Source: Pseudomonadota bacterium (GTDB lineage Bacteria > Pseudomonadota > Gammaproteobacteria > Pseudomonadales > UBA5518). Taken from it: a DNA stretch of 27,285 nt. The number at the start of each line of letters is the position of its first letter. The stretch's first letter is position 1. Positions 1 to 8,330 of this stretch are shown one piece after another. The stretch covers positions 277-27,561 of the forward strand of contig JAKJFB010000006.1 of the NCBI GenBank assembly GCA_022705125.1, read 5' to 3'. The notes under the pieces are model-generated. The model made no database searches and had not been told where the DNA came from. It worked only from the letters and a program-made list of their open reading frames with translations. The translations under genes were made by a program, and so were the position numbers.

Positions 1-1742
1 TGTTCACCGTTGAAGACGTCGTCTGCGCGCGCTATCCCGGTTTCGCCCGACAGCATCGCTGGCTGCGCTCGCCCGTGCTCGCGATCCTGCGCCTGCTGTT
101 CCACGAGAGCCGTTTTCGCCAGTTCGCGCAGGACTATCCGCACCTGCGGGGCCTCGACTTCGTGGACCAGGTGCTGGAGTACTTCGACTTCAGCTATGCC
201 GTGCGCAGCAACGAGCGCGAGCGCATCCCTGCCGCGGGCCCGCTGGTCATCGTGGCGAATCACCCGATCGGCAGCCTGGACGGACTGGCGCTGCTCAGGC
301 TGGTGAGCGAGATCAGGCCCGACGTGAAGGCCGTCGCCAACGAGCTGCTGATGGCCATCGAACCGCTGCACCCGCTGCTGCTGCCGGTCGATGCGATGAA
401 CGGGCGCACCGCGCGCGACAATATCCGCCGCATCGAGGCGCACCTGGGTGGCGGCGGCGCGCTGGTGATATTTCCCGCCGGCGAAGTCTCGCGGCTCAGC
501 CCCCGGGGAGTGCGCGACGGCGTATGGCGCAGCGGCTTCCTGCGCATGGCGCGACGCGCGCGCGCCGACATCGTCCCGGTGCTCGTCGACGGGCGCAACT
601 CGCCGTTTTTCTACAGCGTGTCAATGCTGGCGAAGCCGCTGTCGACGCTGCTTCTGATCCGCGAAATGTTCCGTCACGCGAGCAACAGCGTGGCCGTGCG
701 TATCGGGCACGCGGTCTCCCCGGCGCAGTACCAGGCCGCGGCGAGTGACGACGAGCGCCTCGCGGCGCGCTTTCGCAACCAGGTCTACGCGCTCGCCAGG
801 CCCCAGCGCAAACCGCTGTTCCCGCCCGCTGCAAAGGCGATCGCGCATCCCGAGAGCCGCCAGCTGCTGCGTCTCGAGATGCGCGGTGCCGAGGCGCTCG
901 GTGCGACGCGCGACGGCAAGCGCATCGGACTCTGCCGTCACGAGACCGGCTCGGTGGTGCTGCGCGAGATCGGTCGCCTGCGCGAGATCGCGTTCCGTGC
1001 CGTCGGTGAGGGCAGTGGCGAGCGCCGCGACGTGGATCGCTTCGATCCGCACTACGAGCACATCGTGCTGTGGGACGACAATGATCTCGAGATCGTGGGA
1101 GCCTACCGGCTGGCGCACGCCGGCCGCACCATTGCCGCGCGCGGCGGCGCCGGGCTGTACACCCATTCGCTGTTCGAGTTCACGCCGGCAATGGAGGCGA
1201 TCTGGCCCGAGGCCGTCGAGCTGGGACGCAGCTTCGTGCAGCCGCGCTACTGGGGACGCCGCGGACTGGACTACCTGTGGTACGGCATCGGCGCCTACCT
1301 GCGCAGGCGCCCCGGCACGCGCTACCTGTTCGGGCCGGTCAGCATCAGCGCCAACTACCCGCCCTTCGCCCGCGAGCTGCTGGTGAGTTTCTACCGCCAC
1401 TACTTCCCGGCTCCCGGGCCGCTGGCGCGCGCGCGTCGTCCTTTCCGCGCGCCGGCGCTGCTCGCGCCGGGCTCCGGATTTTGCGGGGACGACTACGAGG
1501 CGGATTTCGCGCTGCTGCGCGCAACCCTGCAGGCGAGCGGCCTGCAGGTGCCGATGCTGTTCAAGCAGTACACCGACGCGGTAACCGCGGGTGGTGCCGC
1601 CTTCCTCGATTTCGGTATCGATCCCGATTTCGGCAACTGTGTCGACGGGCTCATCCTCGTCGACCTGTCTCGGCTGCGCGATAGCCACCGCGCGCGCTAC
1701 CTCCAGCCCAGGACGGCGGCGCCGGAGTCGGACCGGCAATGA
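1..1742 (+). CDS. OlsF-like bifunctional acyltransferase (PlsC-type domain + OlsB/GNAT-like domain), 5' end one base short
   Basis: The frame is open from the left edge. Bases 1-2 are TG and the next codons read FTVEDVV, so the start codon (NTG) probably begins one base before the window, giving about 580 residues. A GTG at 75 is a possible internal start but would cut conserved N-terminal sequence. The N-terminal half carries a PlsC/LPLAT motif, NHPIGSLDG (about residues 87-95), and FPAGEVSR (about 158-165), which is the acyl-acceptor block. The C-terminal half (about 325-465) looks like the OlsB/hemolysin-type GNAT domain (Acetyltransf_5): REIAFRAVGE, an HIVLWDD strand, VGAYRL and ELGRSFVQPRYWGRRGLDYLW. 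OlsF proteins with this order make ornithine lipids in two acylation steps, with N-acylation by the C-terminal domain and O-acylation by the N-terminal domain. The substrate here is inferred and another amine-linked lipid is possible. The gene converges on pepN with a 7-base gap and no room for a terminator. Confidence 0.85.
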   Translation, partial: FTVEDVVCARYPGFARQHRWLRSPVLAILRLLFHESRFRQFAQDYPHLRGLDFVDQVLEYFDFSYAVRSNERERIPAAGPLVIVANHPIGSLDGLALLRLVSEIRPDVKAVANELLMAIEPLHPLLLPVDAMNGRTARDNIRRIEAHLGGGGALVIFPAGEVSRLSPRGVRDGVWRSGFLRMARRARADIVPVLVDGRNSPFFYSVSMLAKPLSTLLLIREMFRHASNSVAVRIGHAVSPAQYQAAASDDERLAARFRNQVYALARPQRKPLFPPAAKAIAHPESRQLLRLEMRGAEALGATRDGKRIGLCRHETGSVVLREIGRLREIAFRAVGEGSGERRDVDRFDPHYEHIVLWDDNDLEIVGAYRLAHAGRTIAARGGAGLYTHSLFEFTPAMEAIWPEAVELGRSFVQPRYWGRRGLDYLWYGIGAYLRRRPGTRYLFGPVSISANYPPFARELLVSFYRHYFPAPGPLARARRPFRAPALLAPGSGFCGDDYEADFALLRATLQASGLQVPMLFKQYTDAVTAGGAAFLDFGIDPDFGNCVDGLILVDLSRLRDSHRARYLQPRTAAPESDRQ

Positions 1743-1749
1743 GCAGCGA

Positions 1750-4401
1750 TCACGCCAGGCTCTTGGACACCACCTCGAAGCTGTCGCGCGAGAGGCCGGG
1801 CCGGTCGAGCAGCTGTTTCAGCGCGGCGCGCATGCCCTCGGCGTAAACGGGCTCGAAACGGCGCCAGCGCGTCAGCGGCGTGAGCAGGCGCGAGGCCACC
1901 TGCGGATTCATCGCATCGATCGCGGCGACCTGCTCGCCGAGGAAGCGGTAACCCGCGTGATCGGCGCGGTGGAAGGCGCCGGGATTGGAATGCACGAAAG
2001 CCCCGAGCAGCGCGCGCACCTTGTTCGGGTTGCGCACGTCGAAGTCCGCGTGCTCGCGCAGGCGTTTCACGTCGTCCAGCGTGCCGGCGCCTGGGCGCAG
2101 CGCCTGCACCTGGAACCACAGGTTCATCGCCAGCGCCTCGTCGCGCCAGCGGGTATGGAAATCGGCGAGCAGCTCGCGCGCCGCGTCGCGCCCGGCGGCG
2201 CTGTCGCTATTGACGATGACCGTCAGCGCGGCCAGCACGTCGGTCATGTTGTCCTGCGCGTAGTACTGGCGGCGGGCGAGCTCGCGGCACTGCGCATCGT
2301 CGAGCAGCAGCAGGTAGGCGAGGCAGGCGTTCTTCAGGCTGCGCCGCGCGACGTCTTCGGCCTCGACGCGGTAGGCCGAGTCGCAGCGGTTGCGCTCGTA
2401 GCAGGCCAGCAGCTCGTGGCGCAGCTCGGCGGCCAGCGCGCGGCGCGCGTCCATGCGCGCGTGGTGGATCGCCAGCGGCTCGATGGTCTCGGCGAGCTCG
2501 GCGAGGTAGGCCTCGCCGGGCAGCACCAGCATCTGCGCGATCATCGCGGCGTCCGAGCTGGTGTCGGCGAGCAGCACGCGCATCGCCGCGGCGAGGCGCG
2601 GATCCAGCGGCTTCGTGGCGCCGGCACGCCGCGCCGCGATCTGCTCCTCCAGCACCTGCACCGCGAGTCCCTGTCCCGCGTCCCAGCGCGCCACGCCGTC
2701 GCTGTCGCGCTGCATCAGCGCCGCGAGCTCGTCGCGCGAATAGTCGAAGCGCAGTTTCACCGGGGCCGAGAACTGGCGCAGCAGGCTGGGGATCGGAGGC
2801 TCGGCGACGTCGAGGAACTCGAAGCTGTGCTCGGGCTGCGTCAGCTCGAGCACGCGCTCGGTGGGCGCGCTGTCATCGCCGGCCAGGCGCAGCGGCAGGT
2901 CGCCGGCAGCACCCACCAGTCCCATGCGCAGCGGGACGTGGAACGGTTCCTTGCGCGGCTGCCCCGGCGTGGCCGGGCAGCTCTGCGCCACCGTGAGGCG
3001 GTAGACGCGCCGCGCCGCGTCGTAGTCCCCGCGCACCGCCAGCACCGGCGTGCCGGCCTGCGTGTACCAGCGGCGGAACTGCGCGAGATCGCGACCGCTC
3101 GCTTCTTCCATGGCGCGCACGAAATCCTCCGTGGTCACGGCCTGGCCGTCGTGGCGCGCGAAGTACAGGTCCGAGCCGCGGCGGAAGGCCTCGCTGCCGA
3201 TCAGCTCGCGGATCATGCGCACCACCTCGGCGCCCTTCTCGTAGACCGTGAGCGTGTAGAAGTTGTTGATCTCGATGTAGGAGTCCGGGCGCACCGGGTG
3301 CGCCATCGGGCCGGCGTCCTCGGCGAACTGGCTGGTGCGCAGCAGGTTCACGTTCTCGATGCGCCGCACCGCGCGCGATCCGGTGTCGGCGGAGAACTCC
3401 GCGTCGCGGAACACCGTGAAGCCTTCCTTCAGGCTCAGCTGGAACCAGTCGCGGCAGGTCACGCGGTTGCCCGACCAGTTGTGGAAGTACTCGTGGGCGA
3501 CGATCGCGGCGATGCGCAGGAACGAGGCGTCGGTGGTGATCTCCGGGTTCGCCAGCACCGCCGAGGTGTTGAAGATGTTGAGCCCCTTGTTTTCCATCGC
3601 GCCCATGTTGAAGTCATCGACCGCCACGATCATGAAGACATCGAGATCGTACTCGCGCCCGTAGACCTCCTCGTCCCAGCGCATCGCCTGCTGCAGCGAG
3701 CGCATCGCGAAATCGCATTTGTCGAGATCCTTGGCCTCGACGAAGATGCGCAGCGCCACCCGGCGTCCGGACCGCGTCACGAAGCTGTCCTCGACGCAGG
3801 CGAGATCGCCCGCGACCAGCGCGAACAGGTAGCAGGGCTTGGGGAACGGGTCTTCCCAGCGCACCCAGTGGCGCCCGTCCTCCAGCTCGCCGCCATCGAC
3901 GCGGTTGCCGTTGCTCAGCAGCACCGGGAAGCGCGCGCGCTCGGCGACGATCGTGGTGCTGTAGAGCGAGAGCACGTCGGGGCGGTCGGGGAAGAAGGTG
4001 ATGCGGCGGAAACCCTCCGGCTCGCACTGGGTGCAGAACATGCTGCGCGAGCGGTACAGGCCCTCGAGCGCGGTGTTGTCCTGCGGGCGCAGATCGACCT
4101 CGCTCTGCAGCACGAAGCGATCGGGCACGCTGGCGATGCACAGTTCCTCGCCGTCGTAGCTGTAGTCCGCGGCGGCGAGCGGCGCGCCGTCCAGCGCGAG
4201 CGACACCAGCGCGAGCGCCTGGCCGTTCAGCCGCAGCGCCGCGCCCGGCTCCGTGCCGTCCGGGTTGCGCGCGATCGTGAGCCGGCTCCTGATGCGCGTG
4301 GTCTCCTCGCCGAGCGTCACGTGCAGATCGACGTGGCTCACGAGGAAGGCGGGCACGCGGTATTCGCTGAGCAGGATGGCGCGGGGCTGCGCGTCTTTCA
4401 T
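1750..4401 (-). CDS. pepN: Aminopeptidase N (M1 family, E. coli PepN type)
   Basis: Zinc metallo-aminopeptidase that removes N-terminal residues from peptides in the cytoplasm. At 883 residues it matches the roughly 870-residue E. coli PepN. The exopeptidase motif GAMEN is at 267-271. The zinc site is HEYFH (303-307) followed after 18 residues by the third ligand E326 in SLKEGF. The rest follows the PepN plan: an N-terminal beta domain, the thermolysin-like domain, a small beta domain starting around residue 440, and a long helical C-terminal domain. There is no signal peptide. The ATG at 4401 lies 28 bases after the stop of the DUF2797 gene, and pepN is the last gene of a leftward seven-gene run. 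All active-site residues I can check are present. Confidence 0.97.
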   Translation of the reverse strand: MKDAQPRAILLSEYRVPAFLVSHVDLHVTLGEETTRIRSRLTIARNPDGTEPGAALRLNGQALALVSLALDGAPLAAADYSYDGEELCIASVPDRFVLQSEVDLRPQDNTALEGLYRSRSMFCTQCEPEGFRRITFFPDRPDVLSLYSTTIVAERARFPVLLSNGNRVDGGELEDGRHWVRWEDPFPKPCYLFALVAGDLACVEDSFVTRSGRRVALRIFVEAKDLDKCDFAMRSLQQAMRWDEEVYGREYDLDVFMIVAVDDFNMGAMENKGLNIFNTSAVLANPEITTDASFLRIAAIVAHEYFHNWSGNRVTCRDWFQLSLKEGFTVFRDAEFSADTGSRAVRRIENVNLLRTSQFAEDAGPMAHPVRPDSYIEINNFYTLTVYEKGAEVVRMIRELIGSEAFRRGSDLYFARHDGQAVTTEDFVRAMEEASGRDLAQFRRWYTQAGTPVLAVRGDYDAARRVYRLTVAQSCPATPGQPRKEPFHVPLRMGLVGAAGDLPLRLAGDDSAPTERVLELTQPEHSFEFLDVAEPPIPSLLRQFSAPVKLRFDYSRDELAALMQRDSDGVARWDAGQGLAVQVLEEQIAARRAGATKPLDPRLAAAMRVLLADTSSDAAMIAQMLVLPGEAYLAELAETIEPLAIHHARMDARRALAAELRHELLACYERNRCDSAYRVEAEDVARRSLKNACLAYLLLLDDAQCRELARRQYYAQDNMTDVLAALTVIVNSDSAAGRDAARELLADFHTRWRDEALAMNLWFQVQALRPGAGTLDDVKRLREHADFDVRNPNKVRALLGAFVHSNPGAFHRADHAGYRFLGEQVAAIDAMNPQVASRLLTPLTRWRRFEPVYAEGMRAALKQLLDRPGLSRDSFEVVSKSLA

Positions 4402-4429
4402 GGCAGATGACTCCGGGTTGGCCGCGGCC

Positions 4430-5257
4430 TCAGGCGGCGGCGAGGCGCACGTGGTAGGCGGTGAAATTGCGCACGTTCAGCACGCCGCAATCGAGGATCA
4501 GGTACTGGCCCTTGATGCCGAGCAGCACGCCCTCGATCAGCGGCGTCTTGTCGAGGTTCAGCGACTGCGGCTTCTGGGGGTATTCGAGCACGGGGTAGTC
4601 GATGGGCACGGTCGCGGCGTCCAGGGTGCGGATCGCGTCGGGGCCGAAGCGGATCTGCAGGTCCTCGAGCCCGTTGCGGTGACGCGCGAGCAGCGCGGCA
4701 GCCTCGGTGGCGAGGTCGAGCGGCTCGGCCGGTCCCTTCAGCATCGCGCGCCAGTTGGTCTTGTCCGCCACCGAGGCGCCGAACAGGATCTCGGCCAGCC
4801 CCGACTGGTGGCGCGTCGCCACGCGCAGCACGGGCAATGCCTGCACCGCGCCCTGGTCGATCCAGCGCGTGGGCACCTGCGAGGCGCGCGTGATGCCGAC
4901 CTTCAGCCCGGAGGAATTCGCCAGGTAGACGATGTGCTCGGTCATGCAGAACTGCTGGCCCCACTCGGGCTCGCGGCAGGTGCCCTGCGCGAAATGGCAG
5001 TTCTCGGGCTTCACGATGCACGAGTCGCAGCGCGCGAGCTTCTGGAAGCACGGGTAGCAGTAGCCCTGGCCGAAGCTCTTCTTGCTGCGCCGGCCGCAGT
5101 GCGTGCAGCTGATCAGGCCGAGGAACTCGATGCGCAGGCGCCGTCCGAGGTGTTCGTTCAGCGGCACCTCGCTCTCGCCCACCGGCATGGCGTAGGTGAC
5201 CGGCGCCGTGAGCGCGGCGCGCAGCTTGTCGAGCGCGCCGCTGCCGAGCTCCTGCAT
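4430..5257 (-). CDS. DUF2797 zinc-ribbon protein
   Basis: 275 residues, function unknown. Two cysteine clusters stand out: C51-x2-C54 with C67-x2-C70, and C77-x2-C80 with C87 and C94. They look like two adjacent zinc ribbons. The following segment, VYLANSSGLKVGITR (about 110-124), then PTRWIDQGA (129-137) and a conserved-looking Glu in GLAEILFG (153-160), resembles the core of GIY-YIG/T5orf172 domains. The C-terminal half is a mixed beta region ending in NVRNFTAYHVRLAAA. I take the ATG at 5257 because it shares one base with the stop of the DUF1315 gene (TGATG), which suggests translational coupling. The open frame upstream of it is only a shadow of that gene. pepN follows after 28 bases. Family membership is recognised by pattern; a nucleic-acid role is only an inference. 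Confidence 0.88.
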   Translation of the reverse strand: MQELGSGALDKLRAALTAPVTYAMPVGESEVPLNEHLGRRLRIEFLGLISCTHCGRRSKKSFGQGYCYPCFQKLARCDSCIVKPENCHFAQGTCREPEWGQQFCMTEHIVYLANSSGLKVGITRASQVPTRWIDQGAVQALPVLRVATRHQSGLAEILFGASVADKTNWRAMLKGPAEPLDLATEAAALLARHRNGLEDLQIRFGPDAIRTLDAATVPIDYPVLEYPQKPQSLNLDKTPLIEGVLLGIKGQYLILDCGVLNVRNFTAYHVRLAAA

Positions 5258-5544
5258 CAGCCGAGCCCCGTGCTGTCGCGCACGATGCGGATCACCGCGG
5301 GCTCCTCGTCGTGCGGGTGCGTGGCGCAGAGCTCGCCCTCGGCCTTGGCGCCGCGGTCGATGTAGCCGGTGCGCGCCTCGCTCGCGAGGTGGCGCGCCTC
5401 CCAGGCGATGACGGCCTGCAGGCACTGCTCGCGCTGCTCGCGCGTGAGTGCGACACCGTCGGCCCACTTGCCGATCTCGACGGCGCGGCGCAGGCTCGCG
5501 TGCACCTCGGGGGTGATCATTTCCACGATGGCGTTGAAATCCAT
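5257..5544 (-). CDS. DUF1315 (YeaC-like) small protein
   Basis: 95 residues starting MDFNAIVEMITPEVHASLRR. The block AVEIGKWADGVALTREQREQ and the following QAVIAWEARHL are typical of the short YeaC/DUF1315 proteins of gammaproteobacteria, whose function is unknown. The C-terminus is acidic and Pro/His-containing (HPHDEEP). No membrane segment or signal peptide is present. The start at 5544 is the only good ATG and lies 14 bases after the rhomboid stop. Its stop overlaps the next start by one base. The tight packing between rhomboid and DUF2797 points to co-expression. Confidence 0.9.
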   Translation of the reverse strand: MDFNAIVEMITPEVHASLRRAVEIGKWADGVALTREQREQCLQAVIAWEARHLASEARTGYIDRGAKAEGELCATHPHDEEPAVIRIVRDSTGLG

Positions 5545-5558
5545 GATGAAGTGGCTGC

Positions 5559-6440
5559 TCAGGGCTGCGGATCGGGGGGCCGCGAGTATAACAAAGCCGC
5601 CCCCAACCCGAGCAGCGCGCCGAGCGCGAGCCCCGCGCCGTGCGCGGCGTTGGCGATCGCGCCGAAGCCGATGGCCTCGACCAGGCCGCTCATGCACAGC
5701 AGCAGCCAGCCCAGCATCACGGCCATGAGCCCCGGCGGCAGCACCAGCCCGGGCGCGCCCGAGACGCGGTTCCACACCCAGGCGTAGCCGAGCAGCCCGT
5801 AGATCACGCCCGACATGCCGCCGAACATCACGCCGCCGTCGAAGAGGTACTGCGCGATGTTGCCGCCGGCCCCGGTGAGCACCAGCAGCGCGAGCAGCGT
5901 GAGGTGTCCGCGCGCGCGCTCGATGCGCCGGCCCAGTTCCCACAGCCACAGCGAGTTGAACGCCAGGTGCAGCACGCCGAAGTGCAGGAACACCGGCGTC
6001 AGCAGGCGCCAGTACTCGCCGCGCGCGTAGGTCGTGGCCACGCTCTCGAAGTCGAGCCGCCCGCCGGGCAGCGCCCGGAAATCCGTGAACGCGAGCCAGC
6101 GCAGCCACTCGAGCCGGGTGTCGAACATCACGATCGCCGCACCCAGCACGCTGAGCAGGATGCCGGCGAGCGTGACCGGCTGCGCGCGCCAGGCGCGCGC
6201 GATCCGGCCCGGCGCGGGTCGCGGGGCCGGCGCGGCGTCATCGAGGCTGAGTTCGCCGGCGCGCCAGCGCGCGAAGGCCTCGCGCACCGGCGCGACATCC
6301 TGCTCGCGCGCCACCACCAGCACCTGGGTGCCATCGGGGGCGTCGAAGATGCGGTGCGCCACGCGCTGCGCCCACAGGTAGCGGCTGAACTGCGCCAGCT
6401 CGGCGCCGATGCGCGTCTCGATGGCCTTGAATGCCGGCAT
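5559..6440 (-). CDS. Rhomboid family intramembrane serine protease (GlpG-like)
   Basis: 293-residue membrane protease. The catalytic Ser is S210 in FGGMSGVIYG and the partner His is H267 in ANAAHGAGLALG. The HFGVLHLAFNSLWLWELG block (153-170) matches the GlpG segment that supplies the oxyanion-side His and Asn (here H153 and N162). Residues 1-65 form a soluble N-terminal domain like the GlpG cytosolic domain, followed by a Pro/Ala-rich linker and a first membrane segment at about 90-107. Six core helices can be traced up to about residue 285. The whole protein would sit in the inner membrane and cleave other membrane proteins; substrates cannot be told from sequence. It lies 34 bases after nadK and 14 bases before the DUF1315 gene. 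Confidence 0.95.
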   Translation of the reverse strand: MPAFKAIETRIGAELAQFSRYLWAQRVAHRIFDAPDGTQVLVVAREQDVAPVREAFARWRAGELSLDDAAPAPRPAPGRIARAWRAQPVTLAGILLSVLGAAIVMFDTRLEWLRWLAFTDFRALPGGRLDFESVATTYARGEYWRLLTPVFLHFGVLHLAFNSLWLWELGRRIERARGHLTLLALLVLTGAGGNIAQYLFDGGVMFGGMSGVIYGLLGYAWVWNRVSGAPGLVLPPGLMAVMLGWLLLCMSGLVEAIGFGAIANAAHGAGLALGALLGLGAALLYSRPPDPQP

Positions 6441-6474
6441 CGCGATTCAGCCTGCCGCGCTCGTCATGCCGGTC

Positions 6475-7362
6475 TCATTCGTCGCCATCGGGACGGCTGC
6501 CCCAGCCGAGCTTGGCGCGGCAGATGTCGTAGAAGTTGTGGTCCAGCGGGTGCAGCAGCCTGAGGTGCTCGGGCTTCTTGTGCACGTGGATCATGTCGCC
6601 GGGGCTGGCCGTGATGTTCAGCTGGCCGTCGCAGCTGATGGTCGGATGCAGCTCGTTGTACTCGTTGATCACGATGCGGATGCTGCTGCTGCCGTGGATC
6701 ACCAGCGGGCGGCTGCCCAGCGTGTGCGGGAACATCGGCACCAGCACGAGGGCATCGAGCCCGGGGTGCATGATCGGCCCGCCGCCCGAGAGCGAATAGG
6801 CCGTGCTGCCCGTGGGCGTCGAGACGATCAACCCGTCGGAACGCTGGGTGTAGACGAACTGCTCCTCGATGTAGAGCTCGAACTCGATCATGCGCGCCGA
6901 GATGCCGGAGTTCAGCACCACGTCGTTCAGCGCGTCGCCGCGCGCCAGCACCTCGTCGCCGCGCGTCACCGCCACGTCGAGCAGGAAGCGCGATTCGATC
7001 AGGTAGCGCCCGGCGAGGACCTCGTCGAGCTGCGCCTCCAGCTGCTGGGGCGAGATATCGGTGAGGAAGCCGAGCCGGCCGCGGTTGACGCCGAGCACCG
7101 GCGCGTTCTGCGGCGCCAGCGAGCGCGCCGCGCCGAGCAGGCTGCCGTCGCCGCCGACCACGATCACCAGATCGGTGTCGCGCCCGATGTCCTCGCGCCC
7201 GCGCACCTCGCCGGGCGCCGGGTCCAGGTGCTCGGCCACCTCGCGCTCCACCACCACGCGCAGGCCGCGCGCGCGCAGCAGCTCGCGCAGGTGCAGCAGG
7301 GTCTCCAGCACCGCGGCGCTGCCCACCCGGCCCATGAGTCCGACGCTGCGGAATTGGCTCAT
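6475..7362 (-). CDS. nadK: NAD kinase
   Basis: 295 residues, close to the 292 of E. coli NadK. It phosphorylates NAD+ to NADP+ in the cytoplasm. The GGDGS motif is at 70-74 (D72 catalytic) in IVVGGDGSLLGAAR. GRLGFLTD (95-102), the NDVVLNSG segment (N146, D147) and STPTGSTAYSLSGGGP (181-196) complete the family signature. The start ATG at 7362 begins MSQFRSVGLMGR, as expected for the family; longer open sequence in this frame upstream overlaps the preceding enzyme gene and is not used. It lies 29 bases after that gene and 34 bases before the rhomboid gene. Confidence 0.97.
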   Translation of the reverse strand: MSQFRSVGLMGRVGSAAVLETLLHLRELLRARGLRVVVEREVAEHLDPAPGEVRGREDIGRDTDLVIVVGGDGSLLGAARSLAPQNAPVLGVNRGRLGFLTDISPQQLEAQLDEVLAGRYLIESRFLLDVAVTRGDEVLARGDALNDVVLNSGISARMIEFELYIEEQFVYTQRSDGLIVSTPTGSTAYSLSGGGPIMHPGLDALVLVPMFPHTLGSRPLVIHGSSSIRIVINEYNELHPTISCDGQLNITASPGDMIHVHKKPEHLRLLHPLDHNFYDICRAKLGWGSRPDGDE

Positions 7363-7391
7363 GCTCGCTGGCTCCAATGAAAGCGCGCGGA

Positions 7392-8330
7392 TTATAGCGG
7401 CACGGCGTGCGCCGCAGGCAGCATGCGCCCGCGCAATGCGTCGCGCGCGCCCTGCAGCCCGCCGGTGTGCAGCGCCAGCACCCGCGTGCCGGGCGGGAAA
7501 CGGCCTTCGCCGACCAGGGTGTGCAGGCCGAGGAACAGCTTGCCCGTGTAGACCGGATCGAGCGGCACGCCGCTGCGCTGCGTGAACTGCGCCATGAAGG
7601 CGGCCAGCTGCGCGTCGATGCGCGCGAAACCGCGGCCGGCGAAGCGATCGAGGACGTGGAAGCGGGGAGCCGTGGGGGCCAGGTGGGCGGCGGCGCGGGC
7701 GGTGATGCCGGCGGCATCGCGCAACGCGGCGATGCCGAGCACGAAGGCCCCGCTGCCGGCCACGACGCCCGCCAGCGTGGTGCCGGTGCCGCAGGCCAGC
7801 GCGATCACGTCCCACCCGCCCGCCAGCGCGGCAATCGAGCGCCCCAGCTCGCGGCAGCCCGCGAAGCCCTCGGCGTTGTCGCCGCCCTCGGGGATCACCA
7901 GCGCCGGCATCAGCGCGCGCGTCACCTCCTCCACCCACGCCGGGTCGTGGCGGCGCCGGTAATCGGCGCGCGAGACGTGGCGGATGTGCATGCCCCGCTC
8001 GTGCAGCTCGCGCAGCGTGGGACCGGGCCGCGGTGGCGCTTCGCCGCGCACGATGCCCACGGTCTGCACCCCGTGCTCGGCACCCCAGGCCGCCAGCGCG
8101 TGCAGGTGGTTCGAATACGCGCCGCCGAAGCTGATCACGCGCCGCAGTCCCAGCGCCTCGGCCCGATGCAGGTTCGGCAGCAGCTTGAACACCTTGTTGC
8201 CGCCCCACAGCGGGTGCAGCCTATCGAGGCGCAGCACGTCGAGCGTCACGCCGCGCGCAGCGTACCGCGCATCGCGCAGCGTCTCGACGGCGGGCAGCCC
8301 GGGAAAATCGTGACGCCGGTCCCGGCTCAA
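7392..8330 (-). CDS. PLP-dependent ACC deaminase / D-cysteine desulfhydrase family enzyme
   Basis: 312 residues of fold-type II PLP enzyme. The Schiff-base lysine is K46 in GGNKVFKL. SFGGAYSNHLHALAAWG (67-83) is the family's substrate-side segment. ACGTGTTLAG is the glycine/threonine loop that holds the PLP phosphate, and HTGGLQG near the C-terminus closes the pocket. The family includes 1-aminocyclopropane-1-carboxylate deaminase and D-cysteine desulfhydrase; I cannot choose between these or a third amino-acid substrate from sequence alone. No early ATG exists. I use a TTG at 8330 that overlaps the stop of the upstream gene as TTGA, a coupled start. The start is therefore moderately sure and the family is sure. 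Confidence 0.87.
   Translation of the reverse strand: MSRDRRHDFPGLPAVETLRDARYAARGVTLDVLRLDRLHPLWGGNKVFKLLPNLHRAEALGLRRVISFGGAYSNHLHALAAWGAEHGVQTVGIVRGEAPPRPGPTLRELHERGMHIRHVSRADYRRRHDPAWVEEVTRALMPALVIPEGGDNAEGFAGCRELGRSIAALAGGWDVIALACGTGTTLAGVVAGSGAFVLGIAALRDAAGITARAAAHLAPTAPRFHVLDRFAGRGFARIDAQLAAFMAQFTQRSGVPLDPVYTGKLFLGLHTLVGEGRFPPGTRVLALHTGGLQGARDALRGRMLPAAHAVPL

Noticed and set aside
1591..4410. A 939-codon rightward open frame
   Set aside because: It is the antisense shadow of pepN, whose active-site motifs are all intact; the rightward product is repetitive Arg/Ala/Val/Gln-rich sequence typical of reverse frames in GC-rich genes.
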